Shown here one piece after another: positions 1-6,556 of a DNA stretch of 10,294 nucleotides. The notes beneath the pieces are model-generated. The model searched no databases and was not told the origin of the DNA. It worked only from the letters and a program-made list of their open reading frames with translations. The stretch is from Cylindrotheca closterium (lineage: Eukaryota > Bacillariophyta > Bacillariophyceae > Bacillariales > Bacillariaceae): contig CAKOGP040002068.1 in NCBI GenBank assembly GCA_933822405.4, positions 1 through 10,294 of the forward strand, written 5' to 3'. Position 1 is the stretch's first letter; each line of letters starts with the position of its first letter. A program made the translations under genes and the position numbers.

Positions 1-195
1 ATGCCAAGTGCCGAGCAGTACCAGCATCAGGAACAATATTATCAAGCTGAAGAAAATCAGCAATGGAATGATCAGTACAACTATGAACAAGAAGAGTATT
101 ATCCTGAAGAACAGGAGGCGCACGAACCTATGATGAAGATTCCCCATTTTCCTTTCATGAAGAGCATTACTGACCCAAAAATACTCGTAAACTAA
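1..195 (+). CDS. C-terminal part of Gag (partial, Q/Y/E-rich)
   Basis: The frame is open from the first base to TAA at 193-195. The 64 residues are very rich in glutamine, tyrosine and glutamate (for example EQYYQAEENQQ) and end in a more hydrophobic segment, HFPFMKSITDP. No CCHC zinc knuckle is visible, but it could lie upstream of the window. The ATG at position 1 need not be the true start; the frame probably continues leftwards. Its place directly before a protease with a -1 frame relation makes Gag the natural reading, but no Gag-specific motif proves it. The last codons overlap the beginning of the protease frame and include a slippery heptamer. Confidence 0.55.
   Translation: MPSAEQYQHQEQYYQAEENQQWNDQYNYEQEEYYPEEQEAHEPMMKIPHFPFMKSITDPKILVN
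174..180 (+). promoter_or_regulatory. Candidate -1 ribosomal frameshift site, CCCAAAA
   Basis: In the Gag frame the bases read GAC CCA AAA, so C CCA AAA fits the canonical X XXY YYZ pattern in the correct register. A -1 slip leads directly into the protease frame, which is closed by TGA at 171-173 just upstream. The Gag frame ends at 193-195, so the heptamer sits in the only 22 nt where such a slip can work. I see no strong stem-loop 5-9 nt downstream, which weakens the case. The alternative is a simple indel in the A5 run. Confidence 0.45.
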
Positions 196-848
196 CAAAG
201 CTTCCTAAGTTTCCTAACCCATTTCTGGAACCTGATTTGTCTTCGTTTATTTCAGCATTGGAAAAATTTGATGATGAAGATGGTCCCATGACTAAGGATG
301 AAAAAGAGTTTCTTTTGAATGATTCTTTGCTTCGTATACCTATGCCAAAACAAGACGTAAATTCTATGGAGGATTCGATGAGAAAAAAGCGACTATCACC
401 TACATCTTTGGTGATTTGGAAGACAATTGGAGGAATTGAAAGTGGAAAAGTTTTACGAGTATTATTTGATTCAGGGGGATCGCATACGATGATCAATGCA
501 AGGGCGATTCCTGAAGATGCTAAGGTACAAAGTATTCAAAATGCGAAGAAATGTACTACTCTTGCTGGTGATTTTGTTTCTGACAAATGTGTAAAATTGC
601 GGGACGGAGTCTTTCCCGAATTTGACAAACACCGCAGAATCGCAGGTGTCGACGGTGTCAAGGCGAATGTCTTTGATTCGCCAGCATGTCCACATGACGT
701 CATAATCGGACGCGACCTTCTACACGAAATGGGCTTGGATATCCAATTTTCAAACGGAAAAGTCAAATGGATAGACAAGTTCATTCCAATGAAAGCTCCA
801 GATCATTGGCAAAATCACACTCAATGGCATTGGATCGCGATGTTTTAG
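174..848 (+). CDS. Retrotransposon aspartic protease (Pol N-terminal part)
   Basis: This is a retropepsin-like protease that would cut the Gag-Pol polyprotein in the cytoplasmic particle. The active-site signature is VLFDSGGSHTMI, with the catalytic Asp encoded near 468-470, preceded by a beta-strand segment and followed by the usual second half ending in HDVIIGRDLLHEMGL (the I-I-G-R-D strand typical of retropepsins). There is no in-frame ATG near the beginning; the frame opens right after TGA 171-173 and could be entered by the -1 frameshift at 174-180. It ends at TAG 846-848, where an intact element should continue into RT. The RT frame is -1 relative to this one and overlaps it at 767-848. 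No good slippery heptamer is visible in that overlap, so this second break is probably decay. Confidence 0.85.
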   Translation, partial: PKNTRKLTKLPKFPNPFLEPDLSSFISALEKFDDEDGPMTKDEKEFLLNDSLLRIPMPKQDVNSMEDSMRKKRLSPTSLVIWKTIGGIESGKVLRVLFDSGGSHTMINARAIPEDAKVQSIQNAKKCTTLAGDFVSDKCVKLRDGVFPEFDKHRRIAGVDGVKANVFDSPACPHDVIIGRDLLHEMGLDIQFSNGKVKWIDKFIPMKAPDHWQNHTQWHWIAMF

Positions 849-2119
849 ATATCTACGATGCTGATGATGCTGATGATGCCTTTATCATGGATGCAAAATA
901 TGAAGCTACTTCAGGTGCTGAAGTTGCTGACAAGCAACAACATCTAACTGAAGATCAGCGCAAACTTTTGGCTCAAGCGTTGAAGAATACAGACAAGATT
1001 TTTGATGGTCAACTCGGCCATTACAAGCATGAGAAGGTTCCCTTGGAGCTCATTGAGAATGCGCAACCCGTGTTTTCAAAAGCGTATTCTGTACCGAAGC
1101 AACATGAACCTGCATTTCTCAAAGAACTGAAACATCTACAAGAAATAGGAGTTCTTGAACGAACAGGCCCGTCGGAATGGGCATCGCCAACATTCATCAT
1201 TCCAAAGAAGGACGGTAGGGTGCGATGGATCAGCGATCTCAGACAGCTGAACAAGAATATCAAGCGTAAAGTATACCCCTTACCTTTGATTGATGATATT
1301 GTTGCGCGTCGTTCTGGCTACAAGTACTTCACAAAACTTGATCTCACAATGATGTATTATTCTTTTGAATTGGATGAGCCGAGCAAAAAACTTTGCACGA
1401 TCAACACCCAGTACGGTCTGTACCAATACAACCGCATGGCTATGGGATTGAAACCGGCTCCTGACTTTGCCCAGTACTACATCGAACAAACTCTACGCGA
1501 CCTAAAACAAAAAGGTGTCGAAATTTATATTGACGATGTTGGCCTGTTCTCCAATTCCTACGAAGAACATATGGCCTTGATCCAAGAAGTATTGCAGCGA
1601 CTACAAGCTGCTGGTTTCAAAATCAATCCCTTGAAGTGCGAGTGGTGTGTCCAAGAAACTGATTTCTTGGGCCATTGGTTGACTCCTGAAGGCGTCAAAC
1701 CGTGGAAGAAAGAGATTGATGCCATCCTCAAGATGTCAGCACCTACAAATGTAACAGAATTGCGTGCATTTCTTTGTGCTGTTACCTTTTACCGCCACAT
1801 GTGGCCGCGTCGATCTCATCTTCTCAAACCCCTTACAGAGCTCACAGGCAAAGGAATGTTTGAATGGACTGATCAATGTGCAAAAGCTTTCGCTGAGATG
1901 AAAGCTCTCATGGCTAGCGATATAATGATGCGCTACCCCAATCCAAACAAACCCTTTGAAATCTATACTGATGCGTCTGACTACCAGATGGGCGCTGACA
2001 TCATGCAGGAAGGTAAACCCGTCGCCTACTGGAGTCGTAAGCTCAATGCTGCACAACGCAATTACTCAGTAATGGAAAAAGAAATGTTGGCTGTTGTACA
2101 TTGTTTGAAAGAATTTTGA
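767..2119 (+). pseudogene. Reverse transcriptase and N-terminal RNase H, ended by a nonsense codon
   Basis: Residues 90-300 of this frame form an RT: SEWASPTFIIPKKDG, LDL with catalytic Asp192, the QYNRMAMGLKPAPD block, and YIDD with Asp256 and Asp257. A connection segment (FLGHWLTPEG, FYRHMWPRRSHLL) leads to RNase H starting at FEIYTDASDYQMGA (catalytic Asp402) and MEKEMLAVV (catalytic Glu). TGA at 2117-2119 stops the frame. The codons after it continue the RNase H domain without a shift, including TDH at 2152-2160 with a further catalytic Asp. TGA is therefore a point nonsense change, most simply from CGA. The ATG at 767 is only the first one in frame; natural translation would come from the polyprotein. 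Confidence 0.9.
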
Positions 2120-2443
2120 TCTATGATATATGGTGCCAAGTTAACTATTTTTACTGATCATAAAAATCTCACCATGCGAACGTTGAACACACAACGAGTT
2201 CTTCGTTGGCGTATGTTTGTTGAAGAGTTTGGTCCCGATTTCGTCTATTTGCTTGGCTTCCGCAAATGGAGAATCCGTCTGTAGGGAAGAGTCCAAATAA
2301 GGGTAAATTGATTGCGTTTGATAAAATTACAGGTTTCTGTTGATCCTGGAGACGAAATCTACACGTTTGAAAATAATGTTCTCGTAAAAGAAAATGATTT
2401 GATCACGCCACCAACAGAAGCCGAGTTCAACAGTACCTTTTGA
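2120..2443 (+). pseudogene. RNase H C-terminus and RNase H-integrase linker, several frame breaks
   Basis: In the RT frame the sequence after the TGA still reads as RNase H up to FVYLLG at about 2254. Around 2256 the coding sense jumps to another frame ([11 protein letters not shown]). The segment that normally lies between these parts (the D-N-V-x-A-D-x-L-S-R region in gypsy elements) is missing, so a small deletion with a frameshift is likely. A second jump near 2330 restores the original frame (VDPGDEIYTFENN). A short piece at about 2433-2476 is displaced by two opposite shifts (VPFDVSSPVAEM), which also exposes TGA 2441-2443. These are relics of linker and tether sequence, not separate genes. 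Confidence 0.75.
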
Positions 2444-3721
2444 TGTCAGTTCTCCTGTTGCCGAGATGGAGATATTCAGGAACACCTGACCATTGACGAC
2501 ATTGAAATGGAAGAGTCCTTTTTGAATCATCCTCCTCTACAGACGATGCCAAACCCAATCACAATGCCAAACATTCAACAACATCAAACTCAAGATCAAC
2601 TGCTCATGCAACGAGCTCAACGCGATGCACAGCACTACCAGATCACGACAATTGACGAGCGTCTCATCATCACCTATCAAATCGATCCTGCACGTCAAGA
2701 CGATTGGAGAATTTACTTGCCTTTGAGTTTGGTTGATGATGTGATCACCTGGTATCACCTTGTGCTTGGACACAGAGGAAAAACGTCAATGTATGCTACA
2801 ATTGCAAAGCGATTCTATTCTCCTGGATTGAAGCAACAAATTGAACGATTCAATTGTGAAATTTGCCAACTCAATAAAGCGGCAAATGTTCAATACGGAC
2901 AGTTACCTGAACGACACGCGGATTTGGTTCCATGGTTCTCCGTTGCGGTCGATTTGATTGGTCCATGGAAAATTGACGTCAACGGTAGAGAACTTGAATT
3001 CAACGCGTTGACTTGTATTGATCCCGTGACAAATCTCACTGAACTTGCTTTTATCGAGAATAAAACTGCAACACACGTAGCAAGCGTGTTTGAAATGCTG
3101 TGGTTGTCGCGATATCCAAGACCATACAAATGTATTCACGATCAAGGAGGCGAATTCATTGGCGAAGCCTTCCAAGCGAAACTCGCTACTTGGGGAATCC
3201 ATGATGGCGGAACCACTAGCAAGAATGCGACCGCAAATGCGATCTGTGAAAGAATGCATTTGACAGTGGCAAACATTTTGCGCACCAGATACAATAATGC
3301 CGCTCCAAACTTTCAAGTTGCTGTTGAAGAAGTCAAGCGAGCTCTTGCTGCTTGTAACCATGCAATGAGATGTGCTGTATCGACAGCTTTGATGAACAAT
3401 ACTCCTGGTGAGACTGTGTTTCATCGTGACATGTTACTAAACATTCCTGTGATTGTCGATCTACTTTCTATGCAGCAAAAGAGACAGTATAAGATCAATG
3501 AAAACTTGAGGAGACAGAACGCGAAACAAAAAGAGTTTGATTACAGAATTGGTGGAGAAGTTTTGATCAAGAATACTGATGGAAGAAATTTGGATCCGAA
3601 ATACAGAGGTCCGTATCCTATTACAAATGTTTACACTAATGGTACAGTGGAAATTCAGCGCACAAATGCGATCTGTGAGAGGATCAACATCAGACGGCTT
3701 GTGCCGTTCCGTCGAGTCTAA
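2444..3721 (+). CDS. Retrotransposon integrase (intact frame)
   Basis: The enzyme would join retrotransposon cDNA to host DNA in the nucleus. Numbering from the ATG at 2507 (404 residues), the zinc-binding HHCC module is H84, H89, C117, C120. The catalytic core has D149 (VAVDLIGPW), D212 (HDQGGEFIG) and E248 (NAICERMH), with 35 residues between the second and third acids, the classic DD35E spacing. Near the C-terminus PKYRGPYPITNVYTNGTV looks like a GPY/F module. All catalytic residues are present. The frame is open upstream from 2444; translation in a live element would be as part of Pol, so the ATG is not necessarily a used start. The rest of Pol is broken, so this domain is probably not expressed alone. 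Confidence 0.92.
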   Translation, partial: CQFSCCRDGDIQEHLTIDDIEMEESFLNHPPLQTMPNPITMPNIQQHQTQDQLLMQRAQRDAQHYQITTIDERLIITYQIDPARQDDWRIYLPLSLVDDVITWYHLVLGHRGKTSMYATIAKRFYSPGLKQQIERFNCEICQLNKAANVQYGQLPERHADLVPWFSVAVDLIGPWKIDVNGRELEFNALTCIDPVTNLTELAFIENKTATHVASVFEMLWLSRYPRPYKCIHDQGGEFIGEAFQAKLATWGIHDGGTTSKNATANAICERMHLTVANILRTRYNNAAPNFQVAVEEVKRALAACNHAMRCAVSTALMNNTPGETVFHRDMLLNIPVIVDLLSMQQKRQYKINENLRRQNAKQKEFDYRIGGEVLIKNTDGRNLDPKYRGPYPITNVYTNGTVEIQRTNAICERINIRRLVPFRRV

Positions 3722-3843
3722 TGGACGATATACTTGCATCGCCCATTGCGTCAAGAACCACCTCTGAAGTTGAATGGAGGATCAAGTGGATGTAAGGACG
3801 CCTTGTGACTTTAGTGTATGATCAATCGACTGGCTCTGATCAT
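3722..3843 (+). other. Short 3' untranslated stretch of the retrotransposon
   Basis: Between the Pol stop codon (3719-3721) and the polypurine tract there are about 120 bp with no convincing open frame. It is the usual position of the 3' untranslated part of a gypsy element. Confidence 0.5.
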
Positions 3844-3855
3844 AGAAGGGAAGAG
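3844..3855 (+). other. Polypurine tract (plus-strand primer)
   Basis: Twelve consecutive purines, AGAAGGGAAGAG, lie about 120 bp after the Pol stop and are followed at once by TGTAATG. In LTR retrotransposons this purine run resists RNase H and primes plus-strand DNA, and it abuts the 3' LTR. Confidence 0.75.
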
Positions 3856-4048
3856 TGTAATGACCTTGGAGTGACCTTGGAACTAGATTAGACCCTTTGG
3901 AGGTACAGACATAGCTTTAGGCCTAACTCTTACGTCACTCCTTTCTGTGGCTTTCTGAGAGACTCTTATAACTTCTGTTGTGACCCATTCCTATCTCTTC
4001 TTCTAGGCTGGTTCACATTGAACTCTTTTTAAACGCCACCAATTGACA
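3856..4048 (+). repeat. Probable 3' LTR (left edge good, right edge uncertain)
   Basis: The segment begins TGTAATGACC directly after the polypurine tract. A possible end is TTGACA at 4043-4048, giving TGT...ACA termini; an alternative end is TGCA at 4059-4062. A TATAA at 3967-3971 could be the core promoter. The 10-bp block TGACCTTGGA is repeated at 3861 and 3872. TTACGTCAC at 3930-3938 contains ACGTCA, the core of CRE/bZIP-type sites. Without the 5' LTR in the window, neither the length nor a 5-bp target duplication can be confirmed. Confidence 0.6.
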
Positions 4049-4083
4049 ACGCCAGACTTGCAGTTTTGGGCTAGTATGCTCGG

Positions 4084-4377
4084 CCCGTACGAAATGAAAT
4101 TCAACAAAATTCAACGAAACTCTACGAAATTCAACGCTCAACGAAAGCTACGAAATCTCTCTGCGAGCTAATTTTGTAAATCTGTAGATTTGCGGTGTGT
4201 TTTTCGCGCAAGAAAAAGACTGAAAAGCACATTGCAACGGTCGTGGAAACACCTGCAACGAAACCAACGAAATCCAACGAAATCCAACGAAACCCAACGA
4301 AACCCAACGAAACCCAACGAATTCCAACGAATCTTACGAAACACAACGAAATCGAACGAGATCCAACGAAACCTACA
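4084..4377. repeat. 10-bp minisatellite in two blocks, consensus about AACGAAATCC
   Basis: Block one (about 4088-4161) is imperfect, with units such as ACGAAATTCA. Block two (about 4255-4377) is cleaner, with roughly a dozen 10-bp units differing mainly at ATCC, ACCC and TTCC. A spacer at 4162-4254 separates them and contains the small palindrome AAATCTGTAGATTT. Three 10-bp units make ten codons and contain few stops in either direction, so open frames appear on both strands with 10-residue periodicity (for example GFVGFRWVSL on the minus strand). I regard those frames as by-products. The array ends exactly where the DNA transposon begins. Confidence 0.85.
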
Positions 4378-4378
4378 A
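4370..4378. repeat. Left target-site duplication AACCTACAA
   Basis: The nine bases immediately left of the GGCA terminus of element copy 1 are identical to the nine bases immediately right of copy 2 (9853-9861). The neighbouring outer bases differ (A versus C). Nine-base duplications are typical of Mutator/MULE transposition. Confidence 0.72.
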
Positions 4379-4400
4379 GGCACATGTGATATATATGTGC
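4379..4400 (+). repeat. Left terminal inverted repeat, copy 1
   Basis: Begins GGCACATGTGAT and ends ATATGTGC. Against the reverse complement of 7091-7112 (GGCAGGTATGAT...ATATGTGC), 18 of 22 positions match. The repeat is also partly self-complementary (GCACAT...ATGTGC). Confidence 0.7.
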
Positions 4401-4447
4401 ACAGGAGTATTTGAAAACGACGTATTTTTCGTACTAAGGCCACGGCA

Positions 4448-4478
4448 ATCCGTGATCCAACGGTATTCATTCACGGAT
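4448..4478. other. Subterminal inverted repeat ATCCGTGA / TCACGGAT
   Basis: Eight-base arms at 4448-4455 and 4471-4478 with a 15-nt loop. The same structure is present in copy 2 at 7188-7218. Its position close to the left end of the element suggests a possible protein-binding or structural role; this is inference. Confidence 0.5.
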
Positions 4479-4495
4479 GATGTTAGCGGCACTGG

Positions 4496-4516
4496 AGTAT
4501 TTGAAAATCAAATACT
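4496..4516. other. Tight hairpin, 9-bp stem AGTATTTGA with AAA loop
   Basis: AGTATTTGA at 4496-4504 pairs perfectly with TCAAATACT at 4508-4516 across a three-base loop. Copy 2 has it at 7236-7256. It overlaps the second occurrence of the direct repeat GGAGTATTTGAAAA. Confidence 0.55.
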
Positions 4517-4540
4517 ACCTCTAAAGTAACCCGGAGCTAA

Positions 4541-4688
4541 GGTATATCAGCCAATCAAAACTAAGGTGTCGCTTTCAAACTAAGCAAATGTGGAGGGAAA
4601 ACCTTAGCCAATGACAATCTTTTTCTTTTCCAACAATTATGAGCACTAAAAACCAAAGAACAACTTCGGTCTAGTTAGTCCATTGTCC
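4541..4688 (+). promoter_or_regulatory. Promoter-like region with two CCAAT boxes before the array gene, copy 1
   Basis: CCAAT occurs on the + strand at 4551-4555 (CAGCCAATCA) and 4608-4612 (TAGCCAATGA), about 137 and 77 bp before the ATG at 4689. Both sit in a similar AGCCAATSA context. A pyrimidine-rich TTTTTCTTTTCC follows at 4620-4631. No clear TATA box is placed well, so the promoter call is tentative. The identical region in copy 2 is 7281-7428. Confidence 0.35.
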
Positions 4689-6213
4689 ATGAAATGCAAA
4701 ACATTTTTGTCGCTCCTACTGCCTTTTGATACAGTATGGTTTGGCATTCAACCAGCAATACTCCGTCGCCGTCGCTTGAGTAACTACAAACTTATCAAGC
4801 CATCTCTGAGAAGAATCCATCAAGCAGAAGAGAAATGGCGTCGCTCCAGGTAAAGTTGATTGTGATATGTTGTGATTGTCAATCATGACCGTGACATTGG
4901 TCGTACCCAACAATACACCGTTGTCGTCGCTTGATTATCAGTACAGACTTATCAATCCATCTCTGGGGAGAATCCATCTAGCAGAAGAGAAATGGTGTCG
5001 CTCGAGGTAACGTTGATTGTGATATGCTGCGATTGTCAATCATGACCATGACAGTGTTCGCCATTGGTTGCATTACACTGTTGTCGTTGCTTGATTATTA
5101 CAGACTCATCAAGCCATCTCTGAGAACAATCCATCCAGCAGAAGCGAAATGGCGTCGCTCAACAAGGTAATTTTGATTGTTGGATGTTTACATCGTGCAT
5201 CATATTGATGAAAGAAGTCGCTCATGTCATGATATGGTTTTGTTGCATTCAACCAACAATACACCATCGTTGTTGCTTGATTGCTGAGACTTATCAAATC
5301 AACCGAACAGAAGAGAAATGGAGTATGTCAAGGTAAGTTTGACTGTCGGATGTTGCAATTGTGAATCATGAAGATGAGGACGGTGGTCATCAATACTCAA
5401 CTACTTCACCCAACAATACACCATTGTCGTTGCTTGATTACTACAGACTTTGTATCAAGCCATCTCTGAAAAGAATCGATCCAGAAGAAAAGAAATGGTG
5501 TCCCTCAAGGTAAGTTTGATTGTTGAAGGTTGCGATTTGCATTCATGACCGTGACAGTGGTCGCTATTGCTTGACTACTTTACCCAACAATACATTGTCG
5601 TTGTTGCTTGATTACTACATACTCATCAATCCATCTCTGAGAAGACTCCATCCAGCAGAAGAGAAATGGCGTCGCTCCAGGTAAGGTTGATTGTGATATG
5701 TTGTGATCGTCGACCATGTTGATGAAACAAGTCGCTCATGTCTTGATGTGGTGTGCATTCAACCAACATTACACAGACCTCGTTGCTTGATTACTACAGA
5801 CTCATGAAGTTGTCGTTGCTTTTTTATTACAGACTTATCAAGCCATCTCTGAGAACAATCCATCCAGCAGAAGTGAAATGGCGTTGCTCAACAACGTAAG
5901 TTTGATTGTTGGATGCTTCCATTGTGCATCATGTTGATGAAACAAGTCGCTCATGCCTTGATATGGTTTGCATTCAACCAATAATACACTGGCAGCGTCA
6001 CTTGATTACTACAGACTTATCAAGCCATCTCTGGGGCGAATCCATCAAACAGAAGAGAAATGGCGTCGCTCTAGGTGTGTTTAATTGTTGTATGTTGCGT
6101 TTGTCAAGGAGGATGGTCACAGTGGTCTCCATTTCTTGACTACTTTACCCAAGAATACACCCTCGTCGTCGCTTGATTACTAGGACAGACTTATCATTCC
6201 TCATAGCTTCTAA
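4689..6213 (+). CDS. Predicted spliced gene of tandem mini-exons encoding a basic 20-residue repeat, copy 1
   Basis: Not a family I recognise. ATG 4689 opens a 54-codon frame: a hydrophobic start (MKCKTFLSLLLPF), a basic patch (RRRR), then the first repeat (LIKPSLRRIHQAEEKWRRS). Exon 1 would end at 4849 before GTAAAG. Further blocks, most between AG and GTAAG-like donors, are 4947-5006, 5104-5166, 5289-5332, 5447-5509, 5621-5680, 5833-5895, 6015-6074, and a partial one from 6189 ending in TAA 6211-6213. Each begins with one base of a codon; all full-length blocks are 60 or 63 nt, so they can be joined without losing this frame. The 44-nt block is the exception. The block at 5621 has AT instead of AG. 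Exon 1 needs no acceptor, and its block indeed has AA there. Splicing is inferred. A decayed or non-coding repeat is the main alternative. Confidence 0.4.
4741..6213 (+). repeat. Array of eight full and one partial diverged repeats, 157-212 bp period, copy 1
   Basis: Each unit contains a well-conserved core close to ACTTATCAAGCCATCTCTGA...GAAATGGCGTCGCTC, preceded by TTGATTACTACAG and followed by GTAAGTTTGATTG, then a less conserved spacer with CAACAATACACC. Spacers are of two kinds. One has CATGACCGTGACAGTGGTCG (after blocks 1, 2 and 5, with weaker versions after 4 and 8). The other has TTGATGAAACAAGTCGCTCATG (after blocks 3, 6 and 7). Blocks 3 and 7 share the same extra codon, pointing to duplication of a larger unit. 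Conservation is higher in the cores than in the spacers by eye. Confidence 0.85.
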
Positions 6214-6366
6214 TACCATACAAAACACACTTTTTAAAAAAAAGCTGAGCACCAGCATATTAGTACTAAGAATGAACAAAGTTCTGTAGCAAATAATGGA
6301 TCTTCTTATTTTGCTTTTGAAAGATTATCAAATGTCTCCTGTTCTTTGGTCATTTTTTCTTTCTAG
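6214..6366 (+). other. A/T-rich stretch without a gene, ending in a polypyrimidine acceptor
   Basis: No open frame or known motif is visible. It has a T5-A9 stretch (TTTTTAAAAAAAA) near 6231-6243 and ends in CATTTTTTCTTTCTAG, a strong-looking 3' splice acceptor on the + strand. Confidence 0.5.
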
Positions 6367-6556
6367 GGTGGCCCTCCATGAAAGAAATCAGGTAAGTGTC
6401 CGGCTAAGGGTTTCCAAGATAGTACTAGCGTGATACTACTACAGCCAGCAGAAGGTTTTGTACAAAGGCGTCCCTTGGCTTGGCGTGTACGACTGGCGAT
6501 ACCTTGTTGACGAAGCTGATGATTTGTCATCATCACTTGATGCACCAATTCCGTAG
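6367..6556 (+). other. Two further exon-like segments at the 3' side of the array gene, copy 1
   Basis: A 25-nt segment (6367-6391) lies between CTTTCTAG and GTAAGTGTCC. A second segment starts at 6445 after GATACTACTACAG, the same acceptor style as the array, giving a 53-nt intron at 6392-6444. From 6434 to the TAG at 6554-6556 one frame is open and looks protein-like (KVLYKGVPWLGVYDW, then an acidic stretch). Its phase does not match the phase carried from the array through the 25-nt segment, and it lies opposite the - strand gene, so one of the two readings is a shadow. The first bases, CCAGCAGAAGG, resemble the array core. The identical segments in copy 2 are 9107-9296. Confidence 0.3.

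Larger units (their letters stand above)
1..4048 (+). mobile_element. Ty3/gypsy-type LTR retrotransposon, 5'-truncated by the window and decayed
   Basis: The domain order protease, reverse transcriptase, RNase H, integrase identifies the Ty3/gypsy class; in Ty1/copia elements the integrase precedes the RT. The 5' LTR, primer-binding site and most of gag lie outside the window. The 3' side shows a polypurine tract followed by a TG dinucleotide that probably opens the 3' LTR. Coding is broken by a nonsense codon at 2117-2119 and frame changes near 800-845, 2256, 2330, 2432 and 2476, so this copy cannot make a full Pol. The likely right end is an inference because no second LTR is available for comparison. 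Wording such as MWPRRSHLL and the Pol C-terminus resemble gypsy elements of diatoms, which is from general knowledge and not a search. Confidence 0.93.

Noticed and set aside
2903..3424. Long minus-strand frame (173 codons) opposite the integrase
   Set aside because: It is a shadow of the integrase coding sequence; the + strand has HHCC, DD35E and GPY/F features.
4131..4470. Minus and plus frames with 10-residue periodicity in the minisatellite
   Set aside because: They follow from a 10-bp repeat lacking stops; there are no start or promoter signals and several frames are open at once.
4716..4913. Minus-strand open frames across the array (4716-4913, 5109-5297 and their copies 7456-7653, 7849-8037)
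   Set aside because: They cross predicted cores and spacers without matching unit borders, and the same frame is not open in other units.
5190..6020. Box C/D snoRNA cluster (TGATGA and CTGA motifs in several units)
   Set aside because: TGATGA is present only in the three type-B spacers, the box C purine is missing, and there is no paired terminal stem at the right distance.
4790..6074. Alternative frame of the cores (TYQAISEKNPSSRREMASLK-like)
   Set aside because: It is also open in most blocks, but TAA at 4781-4783 closes it just before block 1, and block 8 ends in an in-frame TAG. The frame from ATG 4689 fits better.
5906..6139. 77-codon + strand frame, repeated at 8646-8879
   Set aside because: It starts within a predicted intron and reads block 8 in a frame different from the supported one; it is present twice only because the whole unit is duplicated.
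4741..6213. CRISPR-like array (regular repeats with spacers)
   Set aside because: Repeats are 60 nt or more and diverged, the spacers are related to each other, and the context is eukaryotic with splice signals.
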